A DNA stretch of 64,000 nucleotides from Sinobacterium norvegicum (lineage in GTDB: Bacteria; Pseudomonadota; Gammaproteobacteria; Pseudomonadales; Sinobacteriaceae). Below the pieces are notes generated by a model that was given only the letters and a program-made list of their open reading frames with translations, did not search any database and had not been told where the DNA came from. Below, piece by piece: positions 8,301-15,442 of this stretch (its first letter is position 1; the number at the start of each line of letters is the position of its first letter). Position numbers and translations under genes: made by a program. The stretch lies in assembly GCF_923077115.1 (NCBI RefSeq), contig NZ_CAKLPX010000002.1, positions 496,001-560,000 on the forward strand, read 5' to 3'.

Positions 8301-8764
8301 CATAGCTGAATAACAAAGGTTGGCTTCAGCTTGTTGGCCAGTTTCGTATCCCAAACTTCGTAATGCCAATTACCCAGTAAGCTAGGTTCAGCGCCTTCAG
8401 CATGCTGAACTTTGACGAGAAAATCTGCATACCCACCAAATGGCACTAGCTGCAATCGAGCCTGTACGATGACATCAACGCCTTGGTGCATTGCTTCAAG
8501 CGTGCTGGCCTGCTTTTCATCTGCTGATTTGCCTTCAATTTTGACTACGGCGAGGCCTTGTTCAGCAAAGGTCGTTTCTAGCGCATCCTCGTGCGCATAG
8601 CCTTTCTGCGCGAGGGAACTCATCAAAGCATCGGCTGGGTCTTTTTCTGGCGCCTGGTCTGGGTATTCAATCGAAAACCGATCCATCCAAGAGGCAAAAG
8701 GACTCTCCATGTAGCGAGTCAGACCTGAGGGGGAGAAATGAAACTGTCCGTGTTGTTTATACAT
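5327..8764 (-). CDS. RecB-like nuclease fused to SF1 helicase (TM0106-like)
   Basis: This 1,145-residue protein has three modules. Residues 100-160 hold a PD-(D/E)XK-type nuclease with D113, the D139-T-K141 pair and Q153 (VIQLCCYAQML), as in RecB. Residues 320-510 look like an RNase H/DEDD-type exonuclease, with D327 and E329 in DVFFDIEG and a YNIDDCDST motif near residue 500. Residues 740-1145 form a superfamily I helicase with Walker A GPPGAGKS (768-775), DEAGQ (877-881), a VDKFQGQE motif and a C-terminal INVAISRAQ motif. The order matches the TM0106 family of putative RecB-like nuclease-helicases. Function in this family is not established; position beside AbiE in a mobile region suggests defence or DNA processing. 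Confidence 0.8.
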   Translation of the reverse strand: MYKQHGQFHFSPSGLTRYMESPFASWMDRFSIEYPDQAPEKDPADALMSSLAQKGYAHEDALETTFAEQGLAVVKIEGKSADEKQASTLEAMHQGVDVIVQARLQLVPFGGYADFLVKVQHAEGAEPSLLGNWHYEVWDTKLANKLKPTFVIQLCCYAQMLESMQGRLPEFITVALGNGDHERLRTKDYFYYYQTLKSSFVTDQKNFDPSKRPDPAESKNWGDWSNFAEALLVEKDHLFQVATITKSQIKKLRQAGINTMQELTDSTVEHVPGFNPAVLEKLKAQAAIQKRSAGDDIPKFEIITPAPDEKIGLALLPPQSPLDVFFDIEGYPLDEGGLEYLWGNTYFDDNGNRQFIDFWAHNPEQEKQCFQDFIHWVYQRWQRDPTMHIYHYANYEIAACRKLMGRYGVCEYEVDQLLRNEVFVDLYKIVKGGVLLGEPRYSIKNVEHLYRGKRETEVGNGGDSVVVYEQWRELNQRGEQGDTWETSKILNDIRDYNIDDCDSTQELVDWLRQQQANHGINYKGKTEVTEPDVKEEVTERTQLRDRLLERVLSELESDPRKAALTENLAWVLEFHRREAKPIFWRLFERLGLSHIELMDDLDCLACCERTEREPFKPTPRARNMAYEYRFDPSQEFKGAQKQFYLLGVETEDGNTAKVTFVRDESDLENGLIVLQSKEEPPTIISLVPDEYVNPNPIPQAIDLSVSEYESGQLIPGQSAIIDFLSRSKPRINGHNEGPIAPSHAPGERLQQIIHAISNLESSYLTIQGPPGAGKSYTGKHVIAELMKSGARVGIASNSHKAINNLLLSTAKYCKEEGIAATFCCTKDNEPELVDYEVAILKNNELVNHIQPSSVVGTTAWGFAREDMTDQLDYLFVDEAGQVAVANLIAMSRSASNLILMGDQMQLGQPSQGTHPADSGLSVLDYLLHETPTIPDDMGVFLGTTYRMHSKVNRFISEHIYEDKLESHPDNDKRIIEVPAGYDGPLNFDAGVTFVPVEHEGNTQASDEEVAEIKSLANALIGRTFHTGKSAPETRAIDWNDILFVAPYNHQVSKLRAALGEQAKVGSVDKFQGQEAPIVFLSMCASDASESPRGLDFLFDKHRINVAISRAQTLAVVVGNPNIGKTPVNRVDQLKLVNLFNAITRS

Positions 8765-8791
8765 GATAGTTAATGCCTTTGTTATTCATGC

Positions 8792-9727
8792 CTAGCGCTC
8801 AAGCCAACGAAGCATTGTGTTATTCAGGGTTTCTAATGCTGATTTATGTTTATCTCTTGACATCTTTTGTATGTTTAGCAGTTTCCATTGAACTGCTGGT
8901 AAGTTTTGTATCTGGCTATGAGGCGACAGGCTCCAGTCAGGCTCTCCAGATTTAAAAGAGTATAGAAAGTCAAAATCTGACTGAGTAAACTGCGATTTTA
9001 GTGACTGCAGCATAAGGCTTGGGACTGTTTGAAGCTCTTCTAGTGATACGGGCTTAAATGTCATCCCATCGAACTCGTTGTTGAATACATCACTAATATC
9101 CTTCCATCTGGGGTTCATGACCTCAGAAATTGGACGGTTATGCGATAGCAAATACGCCAAGAACCCGATAAATATGTCTCGGTCAATGCCTCGAGATTCG
9201 AGTAATACTTTTACATCGAATAAGTCTCTTGGATGTTGACGATCCATTGCCGCACACAGCTTTCCGCCATATAGGTCAGGGATTGAGACAGTATTTATAG
9301 TTGCAAAGCCAAACTCATCTTCCACTTGCTCAATAACATCGCAGTAGGTCGCGTCATGTAAAGCACCTCTTGCAACTGGTGAAACTTCAATTTTTATTTG
9401 TGCGGAGTCTTTTGCCATACCAGCGGACTCAACAATAATCCGCATTTCGTCAGGCTTATTATCTTGTATGGTTGCGTTGAATTTTTTTGTTTGATTTAAG
9501 TTATCTCTTATATTGGCCAATGACGCTCTAACATTTTTTAGCGCTTCCACTCTTGGCTCTAAAGGCAAGTAAGCCAAATCGATGTCTACTGATAACCTCG
9601 GGAAATTATTAACAAACAGATTTATTGCTGTTCCGCCTTTTAATGCAAAACAGTTTTCTTGGGCAACATAAGGTAAGCAGTTTATAAGGAGCGCCACTTG
9701 TTTGTAGTAGGGGGAATTTTTGTCCAT
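8792..9727 (-). CDS. abiEii: AbiEii-family nucleotidyltransferase toxin
   Basis: A 311-residue nucleotidyltransferase of the AbiEii/AbiGii type. Motif I is FALKGGTAINLFVNNFPRLS followed by VDIDLAY at about residues 27-55, and later GGKLCAAMDRQHPRDLFDVK supplies the conserved Lys, Arg and Asp cluster. In type IV toxin-antitoxin systems this enzyme is the bacteriostatic toxin; relatives modify tRNA 3' ends, while the antitoxin does not bind the toxin directly. It lies 12 bp downstream of the antitoxin gene in the same operon. The AbiE system is known to abort phage infection. Confidence 0.88.
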   Translation of the reverse strand: MDKNSPYYKQVALLINCLPYVAQENCFALKGGTAINLFVNNFPRLSVDIDLAYLPLEPRVEALKNVRASLANIRDNLNQTKKFNATIQDNKPDEMRIIVESAGMAKDSAQIKIEVSPVARGALHDATYCDVIEQVEDEFGFATINTVSIPDLYGGKLCAAMDRQHPRDLFDVKVLLESRGIDRDIFIGFLAYLLSHNRPISEVMNPRWKDISDVFNNEFDGMTFKPVSLEELQTVPSLMLQSLKSQFTQSDFDFLYSFKSGEPDWSLSPHSQIQNLPAVQWKLLNIQKMSRDKHKSALETLNNTMLRWLER

Positions 9728-9739
9728 GTCGCGGTCTCT

Positions 9740-10549
9740 TTATTGTTTATGCTCTTTCGTTAGAAATGAATCTGGAACTGTTATTTGGTATCGATGGTCG
9801 AGGGTGCCTCCAGCGACAACTTGCCGTTTTCCAGCTCCTAATTTGATTTGTGATTCGTCGATGCGTGATATCCATGGGTGCTCATAATAGTTTGCAAGAA
9901 AAAGAAACAGCCTATTTGTTTTTATCGTCTTACTTCTGTTGAGTATCGACTGTACTTTTCTAGGGCTTAAACTCGTTAGTCCTTGGAAAACTTCAGCTGC
10001 GTGTTCAAATGATATTTTTAAAGGTACAGAATTTAGTAGCTCAAAGGCCGCAAGTTCCGCTCGGCTTGCTTTCAGCTGAGTATCGTTTATTTCGATCTCT
10101 GTTAGATCTGATGGATCGTCTTGAAGAAGTTTGTTGCTTGTTACAAATAGCCAGTTTGGTGTGCTTTCTTGAGTCTCTGTTGAGAATTGAGATGAGTATT
10201 CAGGAAATGCTCTAAACCACTGAGGTAGAGGCGTTTGGGGGGGAACTTCAAGCCATATGTTTTTTTCATGCAGTTGAAGATAATGAGACTTCCCCTGATA
10301 CGTTAAACTCGTAAGACCTGCTATATGGACAGGAACATTAAGCTGCTTTTCCAAGCAATCGAGGGCGTTATGCCATGACGGCGACTTTCCGGGGCGAGCA
10401 TAAACACCCGAACGCAATTTAGTGAGCCAGCCATTTTTGACGTACTTTTGTGCTAACTGTGGGCTTACTTCATTCTTGCTTAGCCAAGATTGCAGTATCA
10501 CATTGCCAGGAGCGGTATTTTGTATGAGCCAGTTTAACTTTAATGACAT
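9740..10549 (-). CDS. abiEi: AbiEi-family antitoxin and transcriptional repressor
   Basis: A 269-residue antitoxin of the type IV AbiE system. The N-terminal 90 residues form the AbiEi winged-helix domain (SWLSKNEVSPQLAQKYVKNG, then LRSGVYARPG); the rest is the antitoxin domain, with AELAAFELLNSVPLKISFEH. AbiEi proteins neutralise toxicity of AbiEii without direct contact and repress their own promoter by binding inverted repeats. That operator appears to be visible just upstream, at 10608-10630. The ATG at 10549 begins right after this operator region. Confidence 0.87.
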   Translation of the reverse strand: MSLKLNWLIQNTAPGNVILQSWLSKNEVSPQLAQKYVKNGWLTKLRSGVYARPGKSPSWHNALDCLEKQLNVPVHIAGLTSLTYQGKSHYLQLHEKNIWLEVPPQTPLPQWFRAFPEYSSQFSTETQESTPNWLFVTSNKLLQDDPSDLTEIEINDTQLKASRAELAAFELLNSVPLKISFEHAAEVFQGLTSLSPRKVQSILNRSKTIKTNRLFLFLANYYEHPWISRIDESQIKLGAGKRQVVAGGTLDHRYQITVPDSFLTKEHKQ

Positions 10550-10557
10550 AGTTATAC

Positions 10558-10648
10558 CTAGGGTTTAACTTTAGCATATATATTAAACCAGTTTGTAAAA
10601 TATGCAATAGTTAAACCCTGGGTTTAACTATTCGCTTTATTTTAAACC
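10558..10648 (-). promoter_or_regulatory. AbiE operator: perfect GGGTTTAACTA inverted repeat plus extra boxes
   Basis: An 11-bp perfect inverted repeat (TAGTTAAACCC at 10608-10618 and GGGTTTAACTA at 10620-10630) is centred on one base. Another GGGTTTAACT lies at 10561-10570, and shorter TTAAACC boxes at 10583-10589 and 10642-10648. All lie between the abiEi start (10549) and the neighbouring gene. AbiEi antitoxins are known to bind inverted repeats at their promoter, so this is the likely autorepression site. Confidence 0.7.
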
Positions 10649-10676
10649 TTTGCGCTATTAGCCAGCATGATTTCAG

Positions 10677-11195
10677 CTAAACGAGCAGTCTTTGTCTTTG
10701 CTGGTTCCACAACCTAGGAGGATCTACTGCCAAATCAAACAAGGTCACGGTCGGTGGCAGTTGGTCGTCAAGAATGGCCTCGACGATATCTGGCGCCAGT
10801 GTAGTCAGGTTAACCATTCGGCTCACGTAGCTGTTGTCGACGCCTTCTTTCTCTGCAATATCTTTAAGGGATTTAGCTTGGCCGGTTTCTAGCATAGCGA
10901 GCCAGCAATGGCCGCGTGCTAGAGCTAGCTGCAATGGCGTTGGATCAGTATCCCATGGCCTGGGCTCATGGGAGGAACCATCTGGTAGAGTGATTAGTTG
11001 TCGGCCGCTTCGGCGTTTTAAATTGATAGGCACCGAAATACTGAGTTGGCCATTACTGGCTTCAACAACGCTTGAGTCACCTGACTGACTCATTTCAATT
11101 TTAAAGCCGCTACCCTTGTTGTTCACCCCATCCTTGGGGTTCACCGCTTCGCGGCCCGCAGAGCGGTCCAAATTATTTCCAGAAGAATTTGTCAT
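10677..11195 (-). CDS. ParB/KorB-like helix-turn-helix protein of the recombinase operon
   Basis: A 172-residue protein. The first 65 residues are polar and Ser/Gly-rich, probably disordered. The region around residues 95-150 reads SLKDIAEKEGVDNSYVSRMV then NLTTLAPDIVEAIL, a helix-turn-helix closely patterned on the ParB/KorB DNA-binding motif. No catalytic motif is visible. Its ATG overlaps the end of the serine recombinase gene by 4 bp, so it is the last gene of a coupled operon. A role in regulating or aiding recombinase action is inferred from context only. Confidence 0.6.
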   Translation of the reverse strand: MTNSSGNNLDRSAGREAVNPKDGVNNKGSGFKIEMSQSGDSSVVEASNGQLSISVPINLKRRSGRQLITLPDGSSHEPRPWDTDPTPLQLALARGHCWLAMLETGQAKSLKDIAEKEGVDNSYVSRMVNLTTLAPDIVEAILDDQLPPTVTLFDLAVDPPRLWNQQRQRLLV

Positions 11196-12538
11196 GCGAC
11201 CTCCTGTTTAGCTGAGTCAGTAATTTCTAAGGCAAGTCGTTCTATACCATTTTCCCAAAGGCGAATATCAATATTGTCTGGCTTGACGATGATTTTTTCG
11301 ACCATCAATTTAATGATGCGAGATTGCTCATCAGGGAATAATTGCTCCCAAACGTTATTGATCTTGTTAAGCGCGACGGTAACTTGGGCTTCATCAATAT
11401 CGTAGTTTTTCTCCTGTACGATAGATGCAACCTTTTGAGTAACGGGCGGTGCTTTGAGAATACCTCTTATTTGTTCAACTACAGCTGATTCTAGCTCGGC
11501 TGCAGGGATTCTAGGTAAACCTGATGCGCCTGAATATTCCTTAGTATCGCGAGTGCTAATGTAGTAGCGATAACGTCGGCCACTCTTTTTCTTAGTTGAG
11601 CTCCAAGTTGTCAGCGCTCGGCCATCTTCGGCGAATACCATGCCTTTCAGAAGGAATGGTATTTTAGCGCGAGTATAATTGCCGCGCTTATGGCCATTCA
11701 CTGCGAGTATGGAGTGAACATCGTCCCAAAGTTTTTGATCAATTATGGCGTCGTGCTTGCCTTGGTACCATTGATCTTTGTGCCTGAGTTCGCCGAGGTA
11801 AGTACGATTGTGCAGTAGCTTATAGATAAGGCCTCTGTCGATTGGTTTGCCAGGGCGGAAGCGCCCGTCTTGAGTTGTCCATGATTTGCTGGTTGCGCCT
11901 TCTAGTCTTAGTTCTTTGTACAATAGTGTTGTTGATCCGATCTCTGTAAACCGTTTAAACACCTGTTGAATTAATTTCGCTTCTTTTGGATTAATGACCA
12001 GATGTCGATCTTTTACGTCATACCCCAGCGGTGGGATGCCGCCCATCCACATGCCTTTTTTCTTGCTGGCGGTAATCTTGTCTCGAATACGCTCACCGGT
12101 CACCTCTCTTTCAAATTGTGCGAATGAAAGGAGAATGTTCAGCATCAGCCGACCCATTGAATTAGTGGTATTAAATTGCTGAGTGACCGACACAAACGAA
12201 GTGTTATGTTGTTCGAACACTTCAATCATTTTGGAGAAGTCAGTCAGGCTTCGCGTCAATCGATCAATTTTGTAAACCACCACGACATCGACTTTGTCAT
12301 CCTGTATATCTTTAAGTAATCGCTTCATCGCAGGGCGATCCATGTTGCCGCCTGAAAATGCAGGATCGTCATAATCATCTTCAACGGGAATCCAACCTTC
12401 TGCTCGTTGGCTGGCGATGTAAGCATGGCCAGCATCGCGTTGTGCATCGATTGAGTTGTAATCTTGATCCAGGCCCTCTTCAGTGGACTTTCGTGTATAG
12501 ACTGCACAGCGAAGTCTCTTTTTGATTTGTTCTGACAT
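11192..12538 (-). CDS. Large serine recombinase
   Basis: A 448-residue site-specific recombinase. The N-terminal resolvase domain starts CAVYTRKSTEEG with nucleophile Ser18, followed by DDPAFSGGNMDRPAM, VVVYKIDRLTRS and FAQFEREVTGERIRDK, all typical of large serine recombinases. The middle is the Recombinase domain (GGIPPLGYDV onward). The usual C-terminal zinc ribbon is degenerate: the place of its cysteines reads LLKGMVFAEDGRALTTW. It cuts and rejoins DNA through a Ser-DNA link and is the only site-specific recombinase seen here, so it is the best candidate integrase for the prophage or for the left accessory segment. It overlaps its neighbours by 1 and 4 bp. Confidence 0.9.
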   Translation of the reverse strand: MSEQIKKRLRCAVYTRKSTEEGLDQDYNSIDAQRDAGHAYIASQRAEGWIPVEDDYDDPAFSGGNMDRPAMKRLLKDIQDDKVDVVVVYKIDRLTRSLTDFSKMIEVFEQHNTSFVSVTQQFNTTNSMGRLMLNILLSFAQFEREVTGERIRDKITASKKKGMWMGGIPPLGYDVKDRHLVINPKEAKLIQQVFKRFTEIGSTTLLYKELRLEGATSKSWTTQDGRFRPGKPIDRGLIYKLLHNRTYLGELRHKDQWYQGKHDAIIDQKLWDDVHSILAVNGHKRGNYTRAKIPFLLKGMVFAEDGRALTTWSSTKKKSGRRYRYYISTRDTKEYSGASGLPRIPAAELESAVVEQIRGILKAPPVTQKVASIVQEKNYDIDEAQVTVALNKINNVWEQLFPDEQSRIIKLMVEKIIVKPDNIDIRLWENGIERLALEITDSAKQEVA

Positions 12539-13029
12539 TATTTTTTACCCCGCTTTGTTTTCTTCTCATGGTTTTCTTTTCTTAAGCCAAAGAACAATGG
12601 TCCAGACCAGCGGGTGCCAGTAATTTCTCTGGCGACAACCGAAAGACTTTTATAAATACGGCCTTCAAATTCAAACTGTTCGTCGTGGGTGACGGTAACC
12701 TTGTGTTCCTTTTCTTGGTAGATGCGGCTTAGAACAGTTCCTGGTATAGGTTTTGGGTATCGATCTCGCAGAGGCTTCTTGCCTGTATTTACGATGGCAT
12801 TAATACGCCGATCGTTTTTGTCGGCAAAGTTTTGATGTGCGCGCCTAAATTCGACTTCTTGCAATCGAAAAGCCAAGCGCTTCTCTAGGAAGGATCGAAT
12901 ATGGGTTGGTGGTTCTTTGCGGTAAAGTTGTCGCCACAATGATTTAATTTCGTCCATTGTCATATCTGATAGTTGGGCTATTTGCGCAACTGCTGACGAT
13001 GATGGTTCGAATATGATGTTTGAGCTCAT
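12538..13029 (-). CDS. DUF2924 protein
   Basis: A 163-residue protein matching DUF2924, a family repeatedly encoded next to large serine recombinases. Recognisable parts are IKSLWRQLYRKEPPTHIRSF, LEKRLAFRLQEVEFR, PGTVLSRIYQEKEHKVTV and the C-terminal ITGTRWSGPLFFGL. Its molecular role is unknown; constant pairing suggests it assists the recombinase or regulates its operon. It lies between a small upstream gene and the recombinase, overlapping both. Confidence 0.85.
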   Translation of the reverse strand: MSSNIIFEPSSSAVAQIAQLSDMTMDEIKSLWRQLYRKEPPTHIRSFLEKRLAFRLQEVEFRRAHQNFADKNDRRINAIVNTGKKPLRDRYPKPIPGTVLSRIYQEKEHKVTVTHDEQFEFEGRIYKSLSVVAREITGTRWSGPLFFGLRKENHEKKTKRGKK

Positions 13030-13244
13030 TTTTCCTCCGAAGTGTTGGCGTTCTCTGTTTCACCATGAACGCTTCGGTAGGCAGACATAGCAAGTGAAAC
13101 ATTGCTATCTGAGTCCAATAATTGTGCCTTTTTTGAATGGGGTGCTCTAAGCCTGATTATGCCTTGAGCGATGATGTTAGCGACCTCATGAACGCGTTGC
13201 TCGGGGGGCATTCTGTGCGGAGATAATGGGTTTGTTTGTTGCAT
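13026..13244 (-). CDS. Small first gene of the recombinase operon, unrecognised
   Basis: A 72-residue protein overlapping DUF2924 by 4 bp. The middle (VHEVANIIAQGIIRLRAPHSK) is amphipathic and could be a short helical DNA- or protein-binding segment; small proteins of this type often precede DUF2924. Beyond that I do not recognise a function. It starts 7 bp from an inverted repeat that probably contains the operon promoter. Confidence 0.6.
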   Translation of the reverse strand: MQQTNPLSPHRMPPEQRVHEVANIIAQGIIRLRAPHSKKAQLLDSDSNVSLAMSAYRSVHGETENANTSEEK

Positions 13245-13251
13245 TTGCTTA

Positions 13252-13299
13252 CCACTCTAAATGTTCAAAATACTGTTGAATATTCTGTGTTTAGAGTGG
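13252..13299 (-). promoter_or_regulatory. Nested inverted repeat before the serine recombinase operon
   Basis: CCACTCTAAA (13252-13261) and TTTAGAGTGG (13290-13299) form a perfect 10-bp inverted repeat. Inside it TTCAA (13264-13268) faces TTGAA (13276-13280). The structure lies immediately upstream of the first gene of the recombinase operon. It could be an operator or a recombination site for the serine recombinase. Nothing else is seen between 13245 and 13359. Confidence 0.5.
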
Positions 13300-13359
13300 C
13301 GAAATGGCCATCAGGTATATGCGGGCTTATGCGTAAGTGATTGGGGTGTCACTAAAAGC

Positions 13360-14034
13360 TCAAAGAATAATGGGTGTTAATTCTTCCAGAACGGAAGCTC
13401 TTAACTTGATGACATCTTTATCGTTGAGGGTTTTATCCTGTTCAATTTTTTCGAGGTATACATGAATTGCATCAATCAGCTCAGGGGATGTAATCAATCC
13501 ATTGTAATCGGTTATAAGTGATTCAAAATGATTGAAACTCTGCCTTTGAAAGCGATCTTTATATTCGTCAATCATTGCTCCTTTTGCTTCATGACCGGTA
13601 AAAGGATCCAGCATTTTAGGCATGTAGACGATATTCCAAGGTGCGGTAAAGGCGAATACGTTTTTGGTTCTGCCAAAAATATGCGAGATTTGATAATTCT
13701 GGATTGGCTCATGTTTACTGCTTTTTGTCTTTGAATAACCCGTTAAGTCCCGGATCAATTTTGTTGGTTGAGCATTATTGGTTGGATCAACGGTAACTTG
13801 GTTGTTCGAAAGGACATCAGCATAGAATGCTTGAAATAAATGTGTGCCGTTTGAATTTCGTCCAAAGCCGCGAATAAATACCTGCTGGTTGTTTTGAATT
13901 CTATGCTTCAACTCTTGCCAAGCCACCTCGGCTTTATCCAAAGGGGCGTAAATGGTTTCACTTAGGCCGAATTCGAAAAATTGGTCTTTCGAAATATAGC
14001 CTTGTGAGAAAAAGCGTTCGTAGGAGTCTCGCAT
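13360..14034 (-). CDS. Unrecognised protein with HNH-like residue pattern
   Basis: A 224-residue protein I do not recognise by family name. Residues 112-150 read NYQISHIFGRTKN, PWNIVYMP and DPFTGHEAKG. H118, N134 and H148 are placed as in an HNH nuclease bba-metal finger, although the usual Cys pairs are missing. The N-terminal 60 residues look like a small helical domain. It follows the ImmA/IrrE gene by 5 bp and so belongs to the XRE-ImmA operon. It could be an effector controlled by that pair, but catalysis is inference. Confidence 0.5.
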   Translation of the reverse strand: MRDSYERFFSQGYISKDQFFEFGLSETIYAPLDKAEVAWQELKHRIQNNQQVFIRGFGRNSNGTHLFQAFYADVLSNNQVTVDPTNNAQPTKLIRDLTGYSKTKSSKHEPIQNYQISHIFGRTKNVFAFTAPWNIVYMPKMLDPFTGHEAKGAMIDEYKDRFQRQSFNHFESLITDYNGLITSPELIDAIHVYLEKIEQDKTLNDKDVIKLRASVLEELTPIIL

Positions 14035-14039
14035 AATGG

Positions 14040-14972
14040 TTAGTAGGGATTCTGTCCGTTGTTAATAAAGTTAGTGTACGAATCAGTAAGCAGCTCATCT
14101 TCTTCGCTGAAATCACCCGGGTCGCTGTATCCGCCTGCATCATCTAGAACAAGGATGGTTAGGGTCTTACGGTACTCCTCAGAGTAAATGCTGTGCTCGA
14201 TAACTTCTTCGCCGGGAAACCAAATATCTGGCCCATGCCTGACGCCATTTCTAGCTTCTGCTGAATACTGCTCTTCCGCCGCTAACGATAATTCTGGGAT
14301 TTCAACACAGTTTTTCTTTGTGGCGAAGTAACGGCCAGAACGAAAAGCGCTGTTGCTCGATTTTGACCAATGCATAAAGCCTTCTTCAGACAGCAGGCCG
14401 ATAGCGCGTTTCTTTGTGAAATCGAGCCACTTTAGCACTGCCGCAGTTAACGATACGCCGTAGCGATTAGCACAGTGCTGCATTAGGTCGATACTAAATT
14501 TTTGACCATCGGCTTGTGCGCGGAAGTCGTGGTTAGGCATCAGTAAGTTGGCGGCGAAGGCATTAGCTTCTGCTTCGATATCAATACCTTGTTGGTTTTC
14601 GTCCAGCATGTCTTCTTCGCCACATTCGAACTTGGTTTTGTTCAATGCTTGCCGGTGAACCATGTAGTGGCCCAATTCATGTGCGAGAGTGAAATTTGTT
14701 CTCCCTGGATGGACGACGTCGGTGTTGTAGAAAATAGCCCATTCGTCTTTGGCGTCATGTTTGACTAGCATTCCATCGATCGAAGAGCCCATGCTACCGC
14801 CATTAACTGCAGTAATTGGGTCCTGGTTAAATGATGGCGTGAGGTCTTTTGCCACCATTTCCACATTGACAGGAAATCGAACAGGCTCGGGAAGCGCCGT
14901 ATCTAAAAGCCGAGTAACTCGGTTGGCTTCCTTGTGAGGGGATTTTTTCTCTGACACTACTTCTTGCTCCAT
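14040..14972 (-). CDS. ImmA/IrrE-family metallopeptidase
   Basis: A 310-residue protein with the zinc-peptidase motif HELGH at residues 98-102 (TNFTLAHELGHYMVHRQ) and the downstream glutamate in DIEAEANAFAANLLMP at about 131-146, as in the ImmA/IrrE (DUF955) family. ImmA-type proteases cleave a phage or ICE repressor to induce the element. Here the gene overlaps the XRE repressor gene by 16 bp, the classic arrangement. The extra C-terminal 120 residues are not recognised and may sense a signal. Confidence 0.85.
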   Translation of the reverse strand: MEQEVVSEKKSPHKEANRVTRLLDTALPEPVRFPVNVEMVAKDLTPSFNQDPITAVNGGSMGSSIDGMLVKHDAKDEWAIFYNTDVVHPGRTNFTLAHELGHYMVHRQALNKTKFECGEEDMLDENQQGIDIEAEANAFAANLLMPNHDFRAQADGQKFSIDLMQHCANRYGVSLTAAVLKWLDFTKKRAIGLLSEEGFMHWSKSSNSAFRSGRYFATKKNCVEIPELSLAAEEQYSAEARNGVRHGPDIWFPGEEVIEHSIYSEEYRKTLTILVLDDAGGYSDPGDFSEEDELLTDSYTNFINNGQNPY

Positions 14973-15277
14973 GCGTCTATCATATCCATTATTCGATCTT
15001 GGTCCCCTTTGTCGAGTTGTCCCAGCTTCCGGTAAAATACTTCTTTTTCTAGATCGTCAGAGACTTCTGTTTGTGTGTCGTCAATCAGATAGTCAGTTGT
15101 AACATCCAGTGCTTTGGCTATAGCGGCTAATTTTTCGGCAGATGGGCGTTTTACACCTTTATTTTCAATCTCCCAGATATAGCTTTTCCCTGAACCTATT
15201 TTCTCCGCAAGCTGTTCTAATGTAAGGGCTTTTTCTTTGCGGAGCTCTTTAATTTTGGCCCCTAATACGTTGGCCAC
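14957..15277 (-). CDS. XRE-family repressor (phage immunity-type)
   Basis: A 106-residue helix-turn-helix protein. The HTH spans residues 7-60 (IKELRKEKALTLEQLAEKIG, then SGKSYIWEIENKG and PSAEKLAAIAKALDV). The GTG start at 15277 is supported by AAGGAGG (reverse of 15285-15291) seven bases upstream. It is the first gene of an operon with the ImmA/IrrE protease and reads away from a divergent promoter region with AAGTTC/GAACTT boxes. It is the best candidate for the prophage repressor. Confidence 0.88.
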   Translation of the reverse strand: MANVLGAKIKELRKEKALTLEQLAEKIGSGKSYIWEIENKGVKRPSAEKLAAIAKALDVTTDYLIDDTQTEVSDDLEKEVFYRKLGQLDKGDQDRIMDMIDAWSKK

Positions 15278-15304
15278 GGCATTGCCTCCTTAGTGAATCG
15301 CGTA

Positions 15305-15385
15305 AAAAGTTCATTATAGACTTACTTTTTTTACTTGAAAAGAAATATAAGCGCCCATATTATATAAGTTCGCTATCTTGAACTT
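15305..15385. promoter_or_regulatory. Divergent promoters with shared operator boxes (immunity switch)
   Basis: Rightward: TTGAAA (15335-15340), 17 bp, TATTAT (15358-15363), followed at once by the inverted repeat AAGTTC (15366-15371)/GAACTT (15380-15385). Leftward: a - strand TATAAT (ATTATA at 15313-15318) with the same box, AAGTTC, at 15307-15312 just downstream of it. Both start sites thus carry the same hexamer, as expected for one repressor controlling both directions. Confidence 0.65.
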
Positions 15386-15442
15386 TCTGTAATTGAATGC
15401 CGAGAGTTTGCCGTTTATCGCTTATATTGAGGAATTGTGCCT

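Noticed and set aside
5327-13244. Composite transposon or insertion sequence around the left accessory genes
   Set aside because: No transposase gene or flanking inverted repeats were found; only the serine recombinase is present.
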